In this document: positions 52,901 through 61,262 of the stretch, in pieces
How the letters are laid out: each line of letters starts with the position of its first letter
Numbering within the stretch: position 1 is the stretch's first letter
Assembly (NCBI GenBank): GCA_015059945.1
Contig: SUZJ01000001.1
Span: forward strand, 310,001-374,000
Length of the DNA: 64,000 nt
From: Rikenellaceae bacterium
GTDB lineage: Bacteria; Bacteroidota; Bacteroidia; Bacteroidales; Rikenellaceae
Reading direction: 5' to 3'
The notes under the pieces: model-generated
What the model saw: the letters and a program-made list of their open reading frames with translations, nothing else
What the model was told of the DNA's origin: nothing
The model's database searches: none
Made by a program: the position numbers and the translations under genes

Positions 52901-53508
52901 GCTTTGGTGGTGTAGACCACGTTTTGGCTTCGGGCGAGGATGTCAATATCCTTATCGTAGATACCGAGGTTTACTCCAACACCGGTGGCCAGTCGTCGAA
53001 GTCTACTCCCGTGGGCGCTGTTGCCAAATTTGCTTCGGCAGGTAAGCGCATCCGCAAGAAAGATATTGGTGCAATTGCAATGACCTATGGCTATGTTTAC
53101 GTTGCCCAGGTTTCGATTGCCAACCCCAACCAGTTGCTCACCGTGCTGCGCGAGGCCGAGGCCTACAATGGTCCTTCGCTGATTATCGCCTACGCACCTT
53201 GTATCAACCACGGTATCAAGGGCGGTATGACCCGCACTCCTTCGGTTGGTAAAGAGGCTATCGAGTGTGGCTACTGGCACCTGTGGCACTTCAACCCCGA
53301 GCTGGCCGAGAAGGGCGAGAACCCCTTCAAGCTCGACTCGAAGGAGCCCGATTGGAGCAAGTTCCAGGCATTCTTGGCTGCCGAGGTACGTTACTCGTCG
53401 CTCAAGAAGATGTTCCCCGCTGAGGCTGATGAGCTCTTTGCTGCTGCCGAGGAGAACGCCAAGTGGCGCTACAACGGCTATGTTCGCCTGTCGAAACAGG
53501 AGTACTAA
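49960..53508 (+). CDS. nifJ: Pyruvate:ferredoxin (flavodoxin) oxidoreductase
   Basis: Oxidises pyruvate to acetyl-CoA and CO2 with reduced ferredoxin, central to anaerobic fermentation. Single-chain form of 1182 aa with domains in the usual order: N-terminal domain I (YPITPSSTMAE), domain II, gamma domain, two 4Fe-4S ferredoxin motifs (CIQCNQCAFVCPHA; CTGCGNCVDACPAKT), and the C-terminal TPP domain with CAGCGETAY and NATGCTSIYSGSAPSTPY. Strong expression is suggested by codon use and the isolated promoter with structured leader. Confidence 0.97.
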   Translation: MAQKKFITCDGNYAAAHIAYMFSEVAAIYPITPSSTMAELVDEWAAGGQKNIFGQTVKVVEMQSEAGAAGAVHGSLQAGALTSTFTASQGLLLMIPNMYKIAGELLPGVFHVSARALAAQSLSIFGDHQDVMAARQTGFAMLATSSVQEVMDLAGVAHLVSLKSRIPFLHFFDGFRTSHEIQKVEMMQMEDLEPLFDRQALAEFRERALNPEHPVTRGTAQNPDIYFQTREASNKFYDAVPDMVAEMMEKISTITGRHYAPFTYYGAPDAENVIVAMGSITETLKECVDYLAAKGEKVGVVTVHLYRPFSVKYLGAVLPETTKRICVLDRTKEPGANGCPLYLDVVEAFASCKDIPAENKPMIIGGRYGLSSKDTTPAQMLAVIENLKAENPLNQFAVGINDDVTHLSLPVGEEISMAKEGTFEALFFGLGADGTVGANKNSIKIIGGTTDKYCQAYFSYDSKKSGGYTSSHLRFGDTPIRSPYLVTTPDFVACHVPSYVDKYDVLKGLKKGGSFLLNSVHDAEQTLATLPTHMKVYLAKNNIRFYIINATKIAAEIGLGNRTNTIMQSAFFKIAGVIPFEQAVEEMKKAIYKSYGKKGEDIVNMNYAAVDKGGEVEEVQIPAEWANLTIEEVECKEAECNKPDFVKNICEPINALKGDLLPVSAFNGREDGTWDNGTAAYEKRGIAVKVPEWLSENCIQCNQCAFVCPHAAIRPFLLTEEEAAAAPEGMATRQGLAQTKEYKFRIQLSPLDCTGCGNCVDACPAKTKALVMKPLEEQMGETTNWEYLTEKVGYKENVMDKTKTIKGNQFAQPLFEFSGACAGCGETAYIKTITQLFGDRMMVANATGCTSIYSGSAPSTPYCTNAKGHGPAWANSLFEDNAEFGLGMKVAIEKRRDTLAATMADAIANCPDCSAELKATMQEWIDGRHISATSAEVAARLLPMAEACGCKTCKEIVEQKDLLVKKSQWIIGGDGWGYDIGFGGVDHVLASGEDVNILIVDTEVYSNTGGQSSKSTPVGAVAKFASAGKRIRKKDIGAIAMTYGYVYVAQVSIANPNQLLTVLREAEAYNGPSLIIAYAPCINHGIKGGMTRTPSVGKEAIECGYWHLWHFNPELAEKGENPFKLDSKEPDWSKFQAFLAAEVRYSSLKKMFPAEADELFAAAEENAKWRYNGYVRLSKQEY

Positions 53509-53520
53509 TAGAGCCGCAAT

Positions 53521-53572
53521 ATAAGAAAGCAGAGAGTTGGGACTTTTCAATCCCAACTCTCTGCTTTCTTAT
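53521..53572. terminator. Terminator after nifJ
   Basis: Perfect 22-bp arms (ATAAGAAAGCAGAGAGTTGG plus GA) around an 8-nt loop. One of the longest perfect stems in the window. Confidence 0.92.
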
Positions 53573-53573
53573 T

Positions 53574-53588
53574 GTCTAACGTCTAACG
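53574..53588. repeat. Dispersed GTCTAACGTC element, copy C
   Basis: GTCTAACGTCTAACG, sandwiched between two large terminators. Confidence 0.5.
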
Positions 53589-53593
53589 CAAAA

Positions 53594-53634
53594 AGAGGGA
53601 GCCACTTTCGCAAAAGTGGCTCCCTCTCTTGTTT
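53594..53634. terminator. Terminator after the S9 peptidase gene
   Basis: AGAGGGAGCCACTTT / AAAGTGGCTCCCTCT perfect 15-bp stem, CGCA loop; A-run and TTGTTT flanks. Serves the minus-strand peptidase, perhaps both directions. Confidence 0.9.
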
Positions 53635-53639
53635 GGCTA

Positions 53640-55622
53640 TTAGAGGTAATCCTCAAAGTAGAGCGTTACCTTGTCCATCAGGTGAACGCGGTCCTTGCCC
53701 AAGACGTTGTGCTCGTGGCGAGGATAGGGGAAGTAGTCGACCTGAATGTTGTTGACCACGCACTCGCGGATGAAGCTGAGGCTGTGCTGCCACAGCACTA
53801 CGGGGTCGAGGGCGCCCTGGCAAATGAGCAGCTTGCCCTTGAGGTTCTTGGCCTGATTGATGAGCGAGGTTTTGGCAAAACCCTCGGCATTGGTCGCCTC
53901 GGTCTCCATATAGCGCTCGCCATACATAACCTCATACCACTTCCAGTCGATTACGGGGCCACCGGCAACTGCCACCTTGAACACGTCGGGGTAGTTGGTA
54001 ATAAGCGAGATAGTCATAAAGCCACCGTAGCTCCAACCGTGAACGCCAATCCTGTCGGCATCAACCCAAGGGTGCGATTTGAGCCACTCGATACCCTTCA
54101 TCTGGTCTTCCATCTCGGCCTGACCGCACTGGCGGTGGATAGCCTTCTCGTACTCGGCACCGTGATACTGGGTGCCTCGGTTGTCCATCACAAAGACCAC
54201 ATAGCCGCGCTGGGCCATATACATCTCCCAACGGCGCAGGTTGGCGCAGAAGGTGTTGTTGACCATCTGGCTGTGGGGGCCGCCATAGACGTAGAGAATG
54301 GTGGGGTATTTCTTTGCGGGGTCAAAGTCGATGGGGTAGATAAGGCGGTAGTGGTTGTCGTACTTGCCGTCGGCACTCTTTATCGAGCCCAGCTCGATGG
54401 GGGTGTAGTTGTACTCGGCGGTGGGGTCGGGGGCCTCAAAGAGGGTGCGACTAACCTTGCCGTCGGTCGAGGAGAGCTTGACTACGCGAGGCACTTTCAG
54501 GGCCGAGTAGTTGTCGAAGAACCACTTGCCGTCTGGCGAGAGCGAGCAGTTGTGCCAACCCTCGTCGTGGGTCAGGCGCAAGGTCTTGCCGCTCTTGATG
54601 TCTACTTTGCAGAGGTGCTGCTCTACGGGCGAGAACTCGAAGCTGTTGTAGTAGACCGACTTGGCATCCTGGCCGAGGTAGAATATGTCGGCATCGACAT
54701 CGACCAGACGACGACAGCTCCACTGGCCGCTCTTGGCGTTGCGCTCGTAGAGGTAGAGGTTCCAGTAGCCATCGCGCACGTTGGTCGAGTAGAGGAAACG
54801 GTCGGGGTTGCCACCGAGGAAATAGAGCGGATAGTAGGGCTCAACCCAACGGGGGTCGCTGTCGGTGCAGATGCACTCAACAAACTCGCCTGTGGTGGCG
54901 CAGTAGGAGTTCAGACGCACCTCCTTCTGGGCGCGGTTGAGTACCTGTATATATATAAGCTTGCCATCGGGGCTCCAAGTGATGTTGGTCAGGTAGCGCT
55001 CATCATCGAAGTCGGTAACCTTGCACCATACGGTCTGAGCGGTGAGGGTGTTGTATATGCCGAGCGAAACGTGCTCCGATGCGAGTCCGTTCTGGGGGTA
55101 CTTGATGTTTACGAGCGAGCCCGTGCGGGTGGTGATGTCGAGCAGGGGGAAGTCGGCCACGCGGCTAACATCCTTCTGGTAGAAGGCAACGCTCAGCCCG
55201 TCGGGCGAGGGGAATATGCCCCCACTGATGCCAAACTCGTTGCGGCTCACCTCGCTACCGCTAATTATGTCGGGATTGCTCTCGGTGGTTATGGCCACCT
55301 TGTTGCCTGCGAGCTCGTAGTAGAGGTTGTTGCCCTCGGTGAAGTAGCGGGGCTTGTCGGTGGTGGGCTGCTGTGTGGGTACCACTGTGGCCTCTTTGCC
55401 ATTTTTGGGGTAGTGCCAAGTGATGTTGTCGCGCGAGGTGCCCTCGGCATAGAGGGTTTTGCCCTTGGCGTCGGTGCCCCAAGCGGTGTAGTACCACTGT
55501 GGCGAGAGCTGTCGGCTGAGGATTGCATCTTCCATAGAGAGTAGTTTACGCTCTTGCGCCCCTACGTTTGCGAGCGAGGCCAGAGCCATCAAAAAAACAA
55601 AAAAGTACCTTTTCATATTCAT
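53640..55622 (-). CDS. Dipeptidyl-peptidase IV-like S9 serine peptidase
   Basis: Secreted or periplasmic peptidase removing X-Pro dipeptides, useful for peptide use in an asaccharolytic/proteolytic lifestyle. Signal peptide ends near LANVGAQ. A beta-propeller fills residues about 50-400, followed by the alpha/beta-hydrolase domain with Ser in GVHGWSYGGFM, Asp in QGALDPVVLW and His in YPRHEHNVLG. 660 aa, slightly shorter than DPP IV proteins of about 720 aa. Start at 55622 or the next ATG at 55616. Exact P1 specificity is inferred. Confidence 0.88.
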   Translation of the reverse strand: MNMKRYFFVFLMALASLANVGAQERKLLSMEDAILSRQLSPQWYYTAWGTDAKGKTLYAEGTSRDNITWHYPKNGKEATVVPTQQPTTDKPRYFTEGNNLYYELAGNKVAITTESNPDIISGSEVSRNEFGISGGIFPSPDGLSVAFYQKDVSRVADFPLLDITTRTGSLVNIKYPQNGLASEHVSLGIYNTLTAQTVWCKVTDFDDERYLTNITWSPDGKLIYIQVLNRAQKEVRLNSYCATTGEFVECICTDSDPRWVEPYYPLYFLGGNPDRFLYSTNVRDGYWNLYLYERNAKSGQWSCRRLVDVDADIFYLGQDAKSVYYNSFEFSPVEQHLCKVDIKSGKTLRLTHDEGWHNCSLSPDGKWFFDNYSALKVPRVVKLSSTDGKVSRTLFEAPDPTAEYNYTPIELGSIKSADGKYDNHYRLIYPIDFDPAKKYPTILYVYGGPHSQMVNNTFCANLRRWEMYMAQRGYVVFVMDNRGTQYHGAEYEKAIHRQCGQAEMEDQMKGIEWLKSHPWVDADRIGVHGWSYGGFMTISLITNYPDVFKVAVAGGPVIDWKWYEVMYGERYMETEATNAEGFAKTSLINQAKNLKGKLLICQGALDPVVLWQHSLSFIRECVVNNIQVDYFPYPRHEHNVLGKDRVHLMDKVTLYFEDYL

Positions 55623-55643
55623 TGGTGGGTTATGTTCGTGGTG

Positions 55644-55674
55644 TAAAGGTACAAAATTTGTCTGTTTAATCAAA
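55644..55674 (-). promoter_or_regulatory. Promoter of the S9 peptidase gene
   Basis: Minus strand TTTG (55671-55674), 19 bp, TACCTTTA (55644-55651). It overlaps the divergent apt promoter. Confidence 0.6.
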
Positions 55675-55688
55675 ATGTACTATCTTTG
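55657..55688 (+). promoter_or_regulatory. Promoter of the phosphoribosyltransferase gene
   Basis: TTTG at 55657-55660, 20 bp, TATCTTTG at 55681-55688; a consensus promoter 23 bp before the start codon, overlapping the peptidase promoter on the other strand. Confidence 0.7.
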
Positions 55689-55711
55689 GGTGTTTTTGAA
55701 TATAATGCTTA

Positions 55712-56308
55712 ATGGCTATGAATAATAACAAAACAACGCTCGAAGAGGCAAAAAAACTTATCCAATTCTACCCCGACTGGCCCAAAGAGGGTGTAAACTT
55801 TGTAGACCTGCTGCCACTGCTCAGCGACGCCGACACCTTTGGCGTAATCATCGAGGAGTTGGGCAACCACTTGACCACCCCCAATGTGGCTGCACCCGAG
55901 GCTCGCGGCTTTCTGTTTGCTGCGCCCCTGCTGGTTACCGACTCCAAGGCCCACAATCTTATCACCTTCCGCAAGAGTGGCAAACTGCCCGCCAACGAGG
56001 GCGACCTGCAAAAGGTATCTATCGTGAAGGAGTATGGCGAGGATAGCCTCTACTTCCGCAAGAGCGACTTGCAGAATGCGCAGATTACCAACGGTGTGGT
56101 AGAAATCTCTATCCTCGACGACATTCTTGCCACCGGTGGTACTGCACTCAAAATGGCCGAGCACTTGGAGGCTCTGACTGTCAGCAAAAATGGTGTGGAG
56201 TATCCCGTCAAGGTCAAGGAGTTCATCTTCTTGGCCGACTTGGGCTTCCTCGGTGGTCGTGCGCTGCTCGAAAAAGTAGCCCCCGTCTACTCGCTCATCA
56301 CCTTCTAA
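55712..56308 (+). CDS. Adenine phosphoribosyltransferase-like protein
   Basis: Type I phosphoribosyltransferase, probably making AMP from adenine and PRPP. The PRPP motif ILDDILATGGTAL (near residues 134-146) and the apt-like APEARGFLFAAPL and FRKSGKLP loops are present. 198 aa is longer than typical Apt (about 172), with an insertion around residues 150-170. An ATG six bases downstream is an alternative start. Symbol withheld because the divergence leaves the base specificity open. Confidence 0.8.
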   Translation: MAMNNNKTTLEEAKKLIQFYPDWPKEGVNFVDLLPLLSDADTFGVIIEELGNHLTTPNVAAPEARGFLFAAPLLVTDSKAHNLITFRKSGKLPANEGDLQKVSIVKEYGEDSLYFRKSDLQNAQITNGVVEISILDDILATGGTALKMAEHLEALTVSKNGVEYPVKVKEFIFLADLGFLGGRALLEKVAPVYSLITF

Positions 56309-56340
56309 AAGAGCGGTGGCCCCCAAACACGATGTTTAAC

Positions 56341-56384
56341 AGCCTCGGCAACTATTCTCCACGAAGAGTTGCCAAGGCTAAAAA
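56341..56384 (+). terminator. Hairpin between the phosphoribosyltransferase gene and nagB
   Basis: AGCCTCGGCAACT / AGTTGCCAAGGCT 13-nt arms with one mismatch. Followed by A-rich, not T-rich, sequence, so termination on the plus strand is uncertain; it could be a leader structure of nagB. Confidence 0.5.
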
Positions 56385-56397
56385 GGTATAAATTATT

Positions 56398-57192
56398 ATG
56401 AGAGTAATTATCGAACAAAACCAAGAGCGTGGCTCTATCTGGGCTGCCAACTACATTGCCGAGGCAATCAACCGCAAGGCAGCCGTTACCGACACCCCCT
56501 TTGTGTTGGGCCTTCCCACTGGCTCTACCCCCCTGGGTACCTACCAAGAGCTTATCCGCCTGAACAAGGAGGGTAAGGTGAGCTTTAAGAATGTAATCAC
56601 CTTCAATATGGACGAGTATGTGGGGCTGCCCGAAGATCACCCACAGAGCTACCACACCTTTATGTGGGAGAACTTCTTTTCGCACATCGACATCAACCCC
56701 TCGAATGTAAACATCCTCAATGGCAACGCCCCCGACCTGGCAAAAGAGTGCTCGGACTATGAGAAGAAGATTGCAGGCGCGGGTGGTATTGACCTCTTCT
56801 TGGGTGGCGTGGGCGAAGATGGCCACATTGCCTTCAACGAGCCCTTCTCGTCGATGAGCTCGCGCACCCGCATCAAAACCCTCACCGAGGATACCATTCT
56901 GGTCAACTCGCGCTTCTTTGGTGGCGACTGCTCGTTGGTGCCCAAGTTGGCTCTGACCGTTGGCGTGGCTACTATTCTTTCGGCCAACGAGGTTATCATC
57001 TTGGCCTTTGGCCCCAAGAAGGCCCGCGCGGTACAGCAGGGCATCGAGGGCGCCTACTCGCATAGCTGGACAATCACAGGCTTGCAGACTCACCCCCACG
57101 GCATACTGGTTTGCGACGAGCCTGCTACGGGCGAGTTGAAGGTCAATACCTACAAATACTTCAAGGATATCGAAAAAGATAACCTGCTCTAA
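56398..57192 (+). CDS. nagB: Glucosamine-6-phosphate deaminase
   Basis: Converts glucosamine-6-phosphate to fructose-6-phosphate and ammonia in amino-sugar catabolism. Catalytic residues are in FNMDEYVGL (Asp near 72) and [15 protein letters not shown] (Asp, His, Glu near 141-148). 264 aa is the short, standard form. Followed by a strong terminator. Confidence 0.96.
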   Translation: MRVIIEQNQERGSIWAANYIAEAINRKAAVTDTPFVLGLPTGSTPLGTYQELIRLNKEGKVSFKNVITFNMDEYVGLPEDHPQSYHTFMWENFFSHIDINPSNVNILNGNAPDLAKECSDYEKKIAGAGGIDLFLGGVGEDGHIAFNEPFSSMSSRTRIKTLTEDTILVNSRFFGGDCSLVPKLALTVGVATILSANEVIILAFGPKKARAVQQGIEGAYSHSWTITGLQTHPHGILVCDEPATGELKVNTYKYFKDIEKDNLL

Positions 57193-57200
57193 GAAAACAA

Positions 57201-57240
57201 GAAGAGAGTTCCCCCCGAAAAAGGAACTCTCTTTTGTTTT
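57201..57240. terminator. Terminator between nagB and thiD
   Basis: AAGAGAGTTCC / GGAACTCTCTT 11-bp stem with a T-rich tail; between convergent genes. Confidence 0.87.
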
Positions 57241-57261
57241 TGTACCTATCGGACAACCCGA

Positions 57262-58065
57262 CTACTTCCACCTGAAAAAGTGGTCCACCGGCCCGTGCCC
57301 GTGCCCAATCTCATAACGAGCGCCCGACACAATAGCACCATTTATATACTCTTTGGCCAGACGGGCTGCGGTGGTAAGGTCGTGGCCACTGGCAAGCATT
57401 GCTGCCAGAGCGCTCGACAGCGTGCAACCTGTGCCGTGGGTGTTGGGGGTGGCGACGCGCTGCGAGGGTAGCTCGGTGAGGGTATCATCCTCGGCATTGT
57501 AGAATATATCCACCAGCCTATCCTCGGTCAGGTGGCCAGCTTTGAGTAGCACCGATACCTTGCCGCCGCACGAGAGGGTGCGAGCCACCTCGGGCAACTG
57601 GGCGTTGTGTGTAATTGTGGTGCCGGCCAAAATCTCTGCCTCGGGGATGTTGGGGGTTATAACCCTTGCTCGGGGAATGAGTGTTGTGCGCAGCGTTTCG
57701 ATGGCGCTCTCCTCGATAAGCCTATGGCCCGAGGTCGATACCATTACGGGGTCGAGCACCACGTTGGGGGCATTGTGGCGGTCGAGCGCGCGGCGAACAA
57801 CCTCTACCACTTGGGCCGAGTGGAGCATACCAATCTTTACGGCATCGGTGCCAATGTCGGCAAGTACGGCATCAATCTGCCCCTCCAATATGTCGAGGGG
57901 CACGGGGTGAACGGCCTCTACTCCGAGGGTGTTCTGAACGGTTATGGCTGTGATGGCAGAGGTGGCAAAGCATCCCAAGGCCGAGATAGCCTTGATGTCG
58001 GCTTGGATGCCTGCACCGCCACCCGAATCGCTACCTGCAATGGTTAGTACTCTGTTGTATTTCAT
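57262..58065 (-). CDS. thiD: Hydroxymethylpyrimidine (phosphate) kinase
   Basis: Phosphorylates HMP and HMP-P to HMP-PP for thiamin synthesis. Ribokinase-like fold: AGSDSGGGAGIQADIK at the N-terminus, and NTHGTGCTLSSALAA near residue 210 with the catalytic base region. 267 aa. Last gene of the TPP-controlled thiM-thiE-tenA-thiL-thiD operon, 4 bp after thiL. Confidence 0.96.
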   Translation of the reverse strand: MKYNRVLTIAGSDSGGGAGIQADIKAISALGCFATSAITAITVQNTLGVEAVHPVPLDILEGQIDAVLADIGTDAVKIGMLHSAQVVEVVRRALDRHNAPNVVLDPVMVSTSGHRLIEESAIETLRTTLIPRARVITPNIPEAEILAGTTITHNAQLPEVARTLSCGGKVSVLLKAGHLTEDRLVDIFYNAEDDTLTELPSQRVATPNTHGTGCTLSSALAAMLASGHDLTTAARLAKEYINGAIVSGARYEIGHGHGPVDHFFRWK

Positions 58066-58069
58066 AGCG

Positions 58070-59032
58070 TTAGAAGTGTGTAAATCCTTTTTGTGAAAAT
58101 TCTACTTTGCGCCCCTCGCTGAGCCACTCGATGGAGGTGCCCTCGGTTATTCGGCCAATGGGGTATAGGGGGCAGTCGATGTGTTGGGCCAAGTCGGGGG
58201 TGCCAACAACGAGCAACTCGTAATCCTCGCCTGCCGAGGCGGCCAGAGAGGTGGCGCTCCACCCCTGCTGTGCGCATAGGGTTTGCAACTCGGTCGAGAG
58301 GGGCAGCTTGTCCAGCTCTATCTGGGCACCCACGCCCGAGGCTTTGCAGATGTGGCCCAGGTCGGATGCTATGCCGTCGGAGATGTCCATCATTGCGTGG
58401 GCTCGGCCCGAGAGGCCCAACTGCTGTCCCTCGGCAATGCGTGGAGTGGGGCGGTAGTGGCTCTGGATAAGGCGCTCCACTTCGACAGTGCGCTCGATAC
58501 CCTCCAAAATAGCCCGTAGGCCTGCACCTGAGTTGCCCAAAGGTCCTGTGACGTAGATTGTGTCGCCCACACGGGCCCCGCTACGCAGCAGTGCTGTGCC
58601 ACGCTTGCAACGCCCCACGATGGCTACGTTGATGGCAATATCTCTGACCGACGAGGTGGTGTCGCCACCCAGCAAGGCCACGCCATAGCGCTCGCTGATG
58701 GTGCGATAGCCCTCAATAAAGCGCTCGGCCCACTCGCCCTGCGCATCTTTGGGCAGCGCGATGGAGAGGAATGTGGCCACAGGCTCGCCCCCCATTGCGG
58801 CAATGTCGCTGATGTTTACGGCAGCCGACTTGTAGCCCACATCCTCGGGGGTGGCATCGTGGCGCAGAAAGTGCACCCCCTCGATGACCATATCGGTCGA
58901 GATGAGCCAGTCGTGGTCGCCCTCGGTGGGCAGTATGGCGCAGTCGTCGCCTATGCCCACAAAGCCCTCGGCCAGAGGGGTGGCAAAGGCGGTGCGTATG
59001 CGGTCTATAAAGTCAAATTCTCCCTTGCTCAT
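58070..59032 (-). CDS. thiL: Thiamine-monophosphate kinase
   Basis: Makes thiamine diphosphate from the monophosphate, the last step of the pathway. GIGDDCAILP, the STDMVIEGVHFLR segment and MGGEPVATFLSIALP are AIR-synthase-fold signatures of ThiL; MMDISDGIASDL lies near residue 215. 320 aa. Between tenA and thiD, nearly abutting thiD (4 bp). Confidence 0.95.
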   Translation of the reverse strand: MSKGEFDFIDRIRTAFATPLAEGFVGIGDDCAILPTEGDHDWLISTDMVIEGVHFLRHDATPEDVGYKSAAVNISDIAAMGGEPVATFLSIALPKDAQGEWAERFIEGYRTISERYGVALLGGDTTSSVRDIAINVAIVGRCKRGTALLRSGARVGDTIYVTGPLGNSGAGLRAILEGIERTVEVERLIQSHYRPTPRIAEGQQLGLSGRAHAMMDISDGIASDLGHICKASGVGAQIELDKLPLSTELQTLCAQQGWSATSLAASAGEDYELLVVGTPDLAQHIDCPLYPIGRITEGTSIEWLSEGRKVEFSQKGFTHF

Positions 59033-59059
59033 AATCTTTTAGGAGTGTGTGTAATATGG

Positions 59060-59701
59060 TTATTTACCGTTGTAGCCCCAATCCCAGAAGGCCCACTCAT
59101 ACTCGGCAGCAATCAAGTAGGCCTCGGTCATCTGTGCGCGCAGCTCGGGCGAGGCTTTGGCGGCATAGTCGTCGCACATCTGCAACACCTGACGGGTACC
59201 CTCGGTGAAATCCTCGGCGGCGTAGGTGGCTACCCAATCGGTATAGGGGTTTTGGGCGGTGTTGCGGGTGCGGTAGATGTGGAGTCCCACCTCGTTGTAA
59301 ATCCACATACAGGGCAACATTGCTGCCAGGGCCAGCTCGATACAGCCCGAGTTGATGTGGTGGCGTGTGTGGGCCATATAGCCGCTCGTTACGGGCGAGG
59401 GCTCAACGGCTGTGTCGATGCCAAAGCGCTCGATGAGCATATCGTGCATAGCCTTCTCGGCCTCCATACCCCCTTTGGCGTAGGCGGCGAACATATCGCG
59501 CATAGGGCCTTGGGGCAGCATATCGGCCAACATAAGCATCTCTTCGCCATAGTTTTTGATGTATATCTCATCTTGTGCAATGTAGCGCACAAACTTGTCG
59601 AGGGCAAGGGTGCCTTCGGCCAGTTCGGTGATGAATGGGTGGGCGGTGATGCGCTCATAGATGGGGAGAGACTTGGCCCACACCTCTTGTGTCCAACTCA
59701 T
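59060..59701 (-). CDS. tenA: Thiaminase II / aminopyrimidine aminohydrolase (TenA)
   Basis: Salvages degraded thiamin by hydrolysing aminomethylpyrimidine to HMP. The active-site Cys lies in AAMLPCMWIYNEVG (near residue 132), and the late EYEWAFWDWGY carries the catalytic Glu of TenA_C-containing proteins. 213 aa. A repeat cluster (59712-59743) separates it from thiE. Confidence 0.93.
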   Translation of the reverse strand: MSWTQEVWAKSLPIYERITAHPFITELAEGTLALDKFVRYIAQDEIYIKNYGEEMLMLADMLPQGPMRDMFAAYAKGGMEAEKAMHDMLIERFGIDTAVEPSPVTSGYMAHTRHHINSGCIELALAAMLPCMWIYNEVGLHIYRTRNTAQNPYTDWVATYAAEDFTEGTRQVLQMCDDYAAKASPELRAQMTEAYLIAAEYEWAFWDWGYNGK

Positions 59702-59711
59702 AGTTTTTTTT

Positions 59712-59743
59712 GGTCTAACGTCGAACGTCTAAGGTCTAACGTC
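59712..59743. repeat. Dispersed GTCTAACGTC element, copy D
   Basis: GGTCTAACGTCGAACGTCTA then AGGTCTAACGTC: three imperfect units inside the tenA-thiE gap of the thi operon. Confidence 0.55.
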
Positions 59744-59744
59744 A

Positions 59745-60386
59745 TTAAAGATTATTGTTTATTATTTCGAGCAATTCGCGGGCTGCTTCTCGTGGCGAGG
59801 GGGCCGAGCAGATGGCCGACACTACGGCTACACCATTGCACCCTGTGGCCACGACGTCGGCAACCGTCTGGGCATTCATTCCGCCAATCGCTACGGTGGG
59901 GTGGGTGCTCATCTCTACGGCCCTGCGAAGCCCCTCAAGGCCAAAGGGCTCTTTGGTGTCGGTCTTGGTGGGGGTGCCATAGACAGGCGAGATGCCAATG
60001 TAGTCTACGTCGAGCAGGTTGGCAGCCTCAATGTCGGCCAGCGACTCGACCGAAAGTCCGATAATCTTGTCGGGGCCAAGCAGTCGGCGAGCATCCTCGT
60101 AGGGCATATCGCTCTGGCCAATGTGCACTCCGTCGGCATCGGCAGCAAGGGCTACGTCTATGCGGTCGTTGATGACGAGGGGCACCCCGAGTGGGGCAAG
60201 GGCAGCCTTGAGCTGACGAGCAAGGGCCACAAAGTCGGCTGTCGAGGCCTCCTTCTCGCGCAGTTGCACCATTGTTGCTCCGCCCGCAACGGCCTCGGTG
60301 ACAATCTCCTGCAAAGGGCGACCGAGCGACAGGTCGCGGTCGGTAACCAAGTAGAGGCGCAGTTGTTCGCAGATGGTTTTGTTCAT
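59745..60386 (-). CDS. thiE: Thiamine-phosphate synthase
   Basis: Couples HMP-PP and thiazole phosphate to thiamine monophosphate. TIM-barrel markers: LYLVTDRDLS, VQLREKEA, VINDRIDVALAADADGVHIG (20 residues) and the IGGMNAQT phosphate loop. 213 aa. Second gene of the operon, 21 bp after thiM. Confidence 0.95.
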   Translation of the reverse strand: MNKTICEQLRLYLVTDRDLSLGRPLQEIVTEAVAGGATMVQLREKEASTADFVALARQLKAALAPLGVPLVINDRIDVALAADADGVHIGQSDMPYEDARRLLGPDKIIGLSVESLADIEAANLLDVDYIGISPVYGTPTKTDTKEPFGLEGLRRAVEMSTHPTVAIGGMNAQTVADVVATGCNGVAVVSAICSAPSPREAARELLEIINNNL

Positions 60387-60407
60387 ATTGTTGTAGGTAT
60401 GGGTTGT

Positions 60408-61205
60408 TTACTCTTGTGAAAGCATCTGGGCAGCCTCGGTGGGCGAGAAGTTGTAGAGCTCGTCGAGGAAATTGACCTGCATCGAGCCGTTGCCCTTCGA
60501 GTAGGCGGCAGCCCTCTGGCCTGCAATGCCCATAACGGCCATAGCGTGGCACGAAGCCTCAAAAGCGTCGGCATTGACTGCTGCAAAGGCTCCCACCATC
60601 GAACTGGCCGTACAACCCATAGCGGTCACGCTGGTCATTATGGGGTTGCCGTTGGTGATGGTCTCAACCCTCTGGCCGTCGGTTATGTAGTCGGTGGGGC
60701 CGCTGATTACGACCACTGCACCGCTGCTCTGGGCCAACGACTTGGCGGCTCCGAGGGCGTCGTGGCTCGAGGCGCTCGAATCGACACCTTTGCTCTTGAC
60801 CGAGGCGTCCACAAGGGCCATAATCTCGCTGCCGTTGCCGCGAATGATGGTGGGCTTGCACTCCTCGATGATGCGCAGGGCGGTGGCGGTGCGCTGGGGC
60901 GTTGCTCCTGCCCCTACGGGGTCGAGCACTACGGGGGTGCCACGCAGCGAGGCAGCCTTGCCTGCGGCCAACATACCCTCAATCCACTGAGTGTCGAGGG
61001 TGCCGATGTTTATTACCAGAGCCCCTGCAATGGCGGTCATATCGGCCATTTCGTCGGTCCAGTGGGCCATAACGGGCGAGGCGCCAATGGCCAACAATGC
61101 GTTGGCCGAGTTGTTCATTGCAACATAGTTGGTGATGTTGTGCACCAGTGGCGAGCGGCGGCGTACAGCCTCCACGTCGGCGATAAATCTCTCACGGTTA
61201 ATCAT
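60408..61205 (-). CDS. thiM: Hydroxyethylthiazole kinase
   Basis: Phosphorylates salvaged hydroxyethylthiazole. Ribokinase-like: PLVHNITNYVAMNNSANALL, ASPVMAH, DPVGAGATPQRT, and the catalytic Cys loop VTAMGCTASSMVGAF. 265 aa. First gene of the operon, behind a TPP riboswitch; with tenA it indicates salvage of both thiamin halves. Confidence 0.95.
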   Translation of the reverse strand: MINRERFIADVEAVRRRSPLVHNITNYVAMNNSANALLAIGASPVMAHWTDEMADMTAIAGALVINIGTLDTQWIEGMLAAGKAASLRGTPVVLDPVGAGATPQRTATALRIIEECKPTIIRGNGSEIMALVDASVKSKGVDSSASSHDALGAAKSLAQSSGAVVVISGPTDYITDGQRVETITNGNPIMTSVTAMGCTASSMVGAFAAVNADAFEASCHAMAVMGIAGQRAAAYSKGNGSMQVNFLDELYNFSPTEAAQMLSQE

Positions 61206-61220
61206 AATAATATAGGTATA

Positions 61221-61262
61221 AAATAAAACGTACCCTGCATTGGCTTTGCAGGGTACGTTTTT
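61221..61262 (-). terminator. Conditional terminator of the thi operon leader
   Basis: AAAACGTACCCTGCA / TGCAGGGTACGTTTT perfect 15-bp stem followed by ATTTTAT on the minus strand, between the TPP aptamer and thiM. Expected to stop transcription when TPP is bound. Confidence 0.78.

Noticed and set aside
51073-53556. Long minus-strand frame opposite nifJ
   Set aside because: Runs antisense through the ferredoxin and TPP domains and into the terminator; no protein-like features.
53616-55544. Plus-strand frame opposite the S9 peptidase
   Set aside because: Antisense to a gene with complete catalytic triad; starts inside the terminator.
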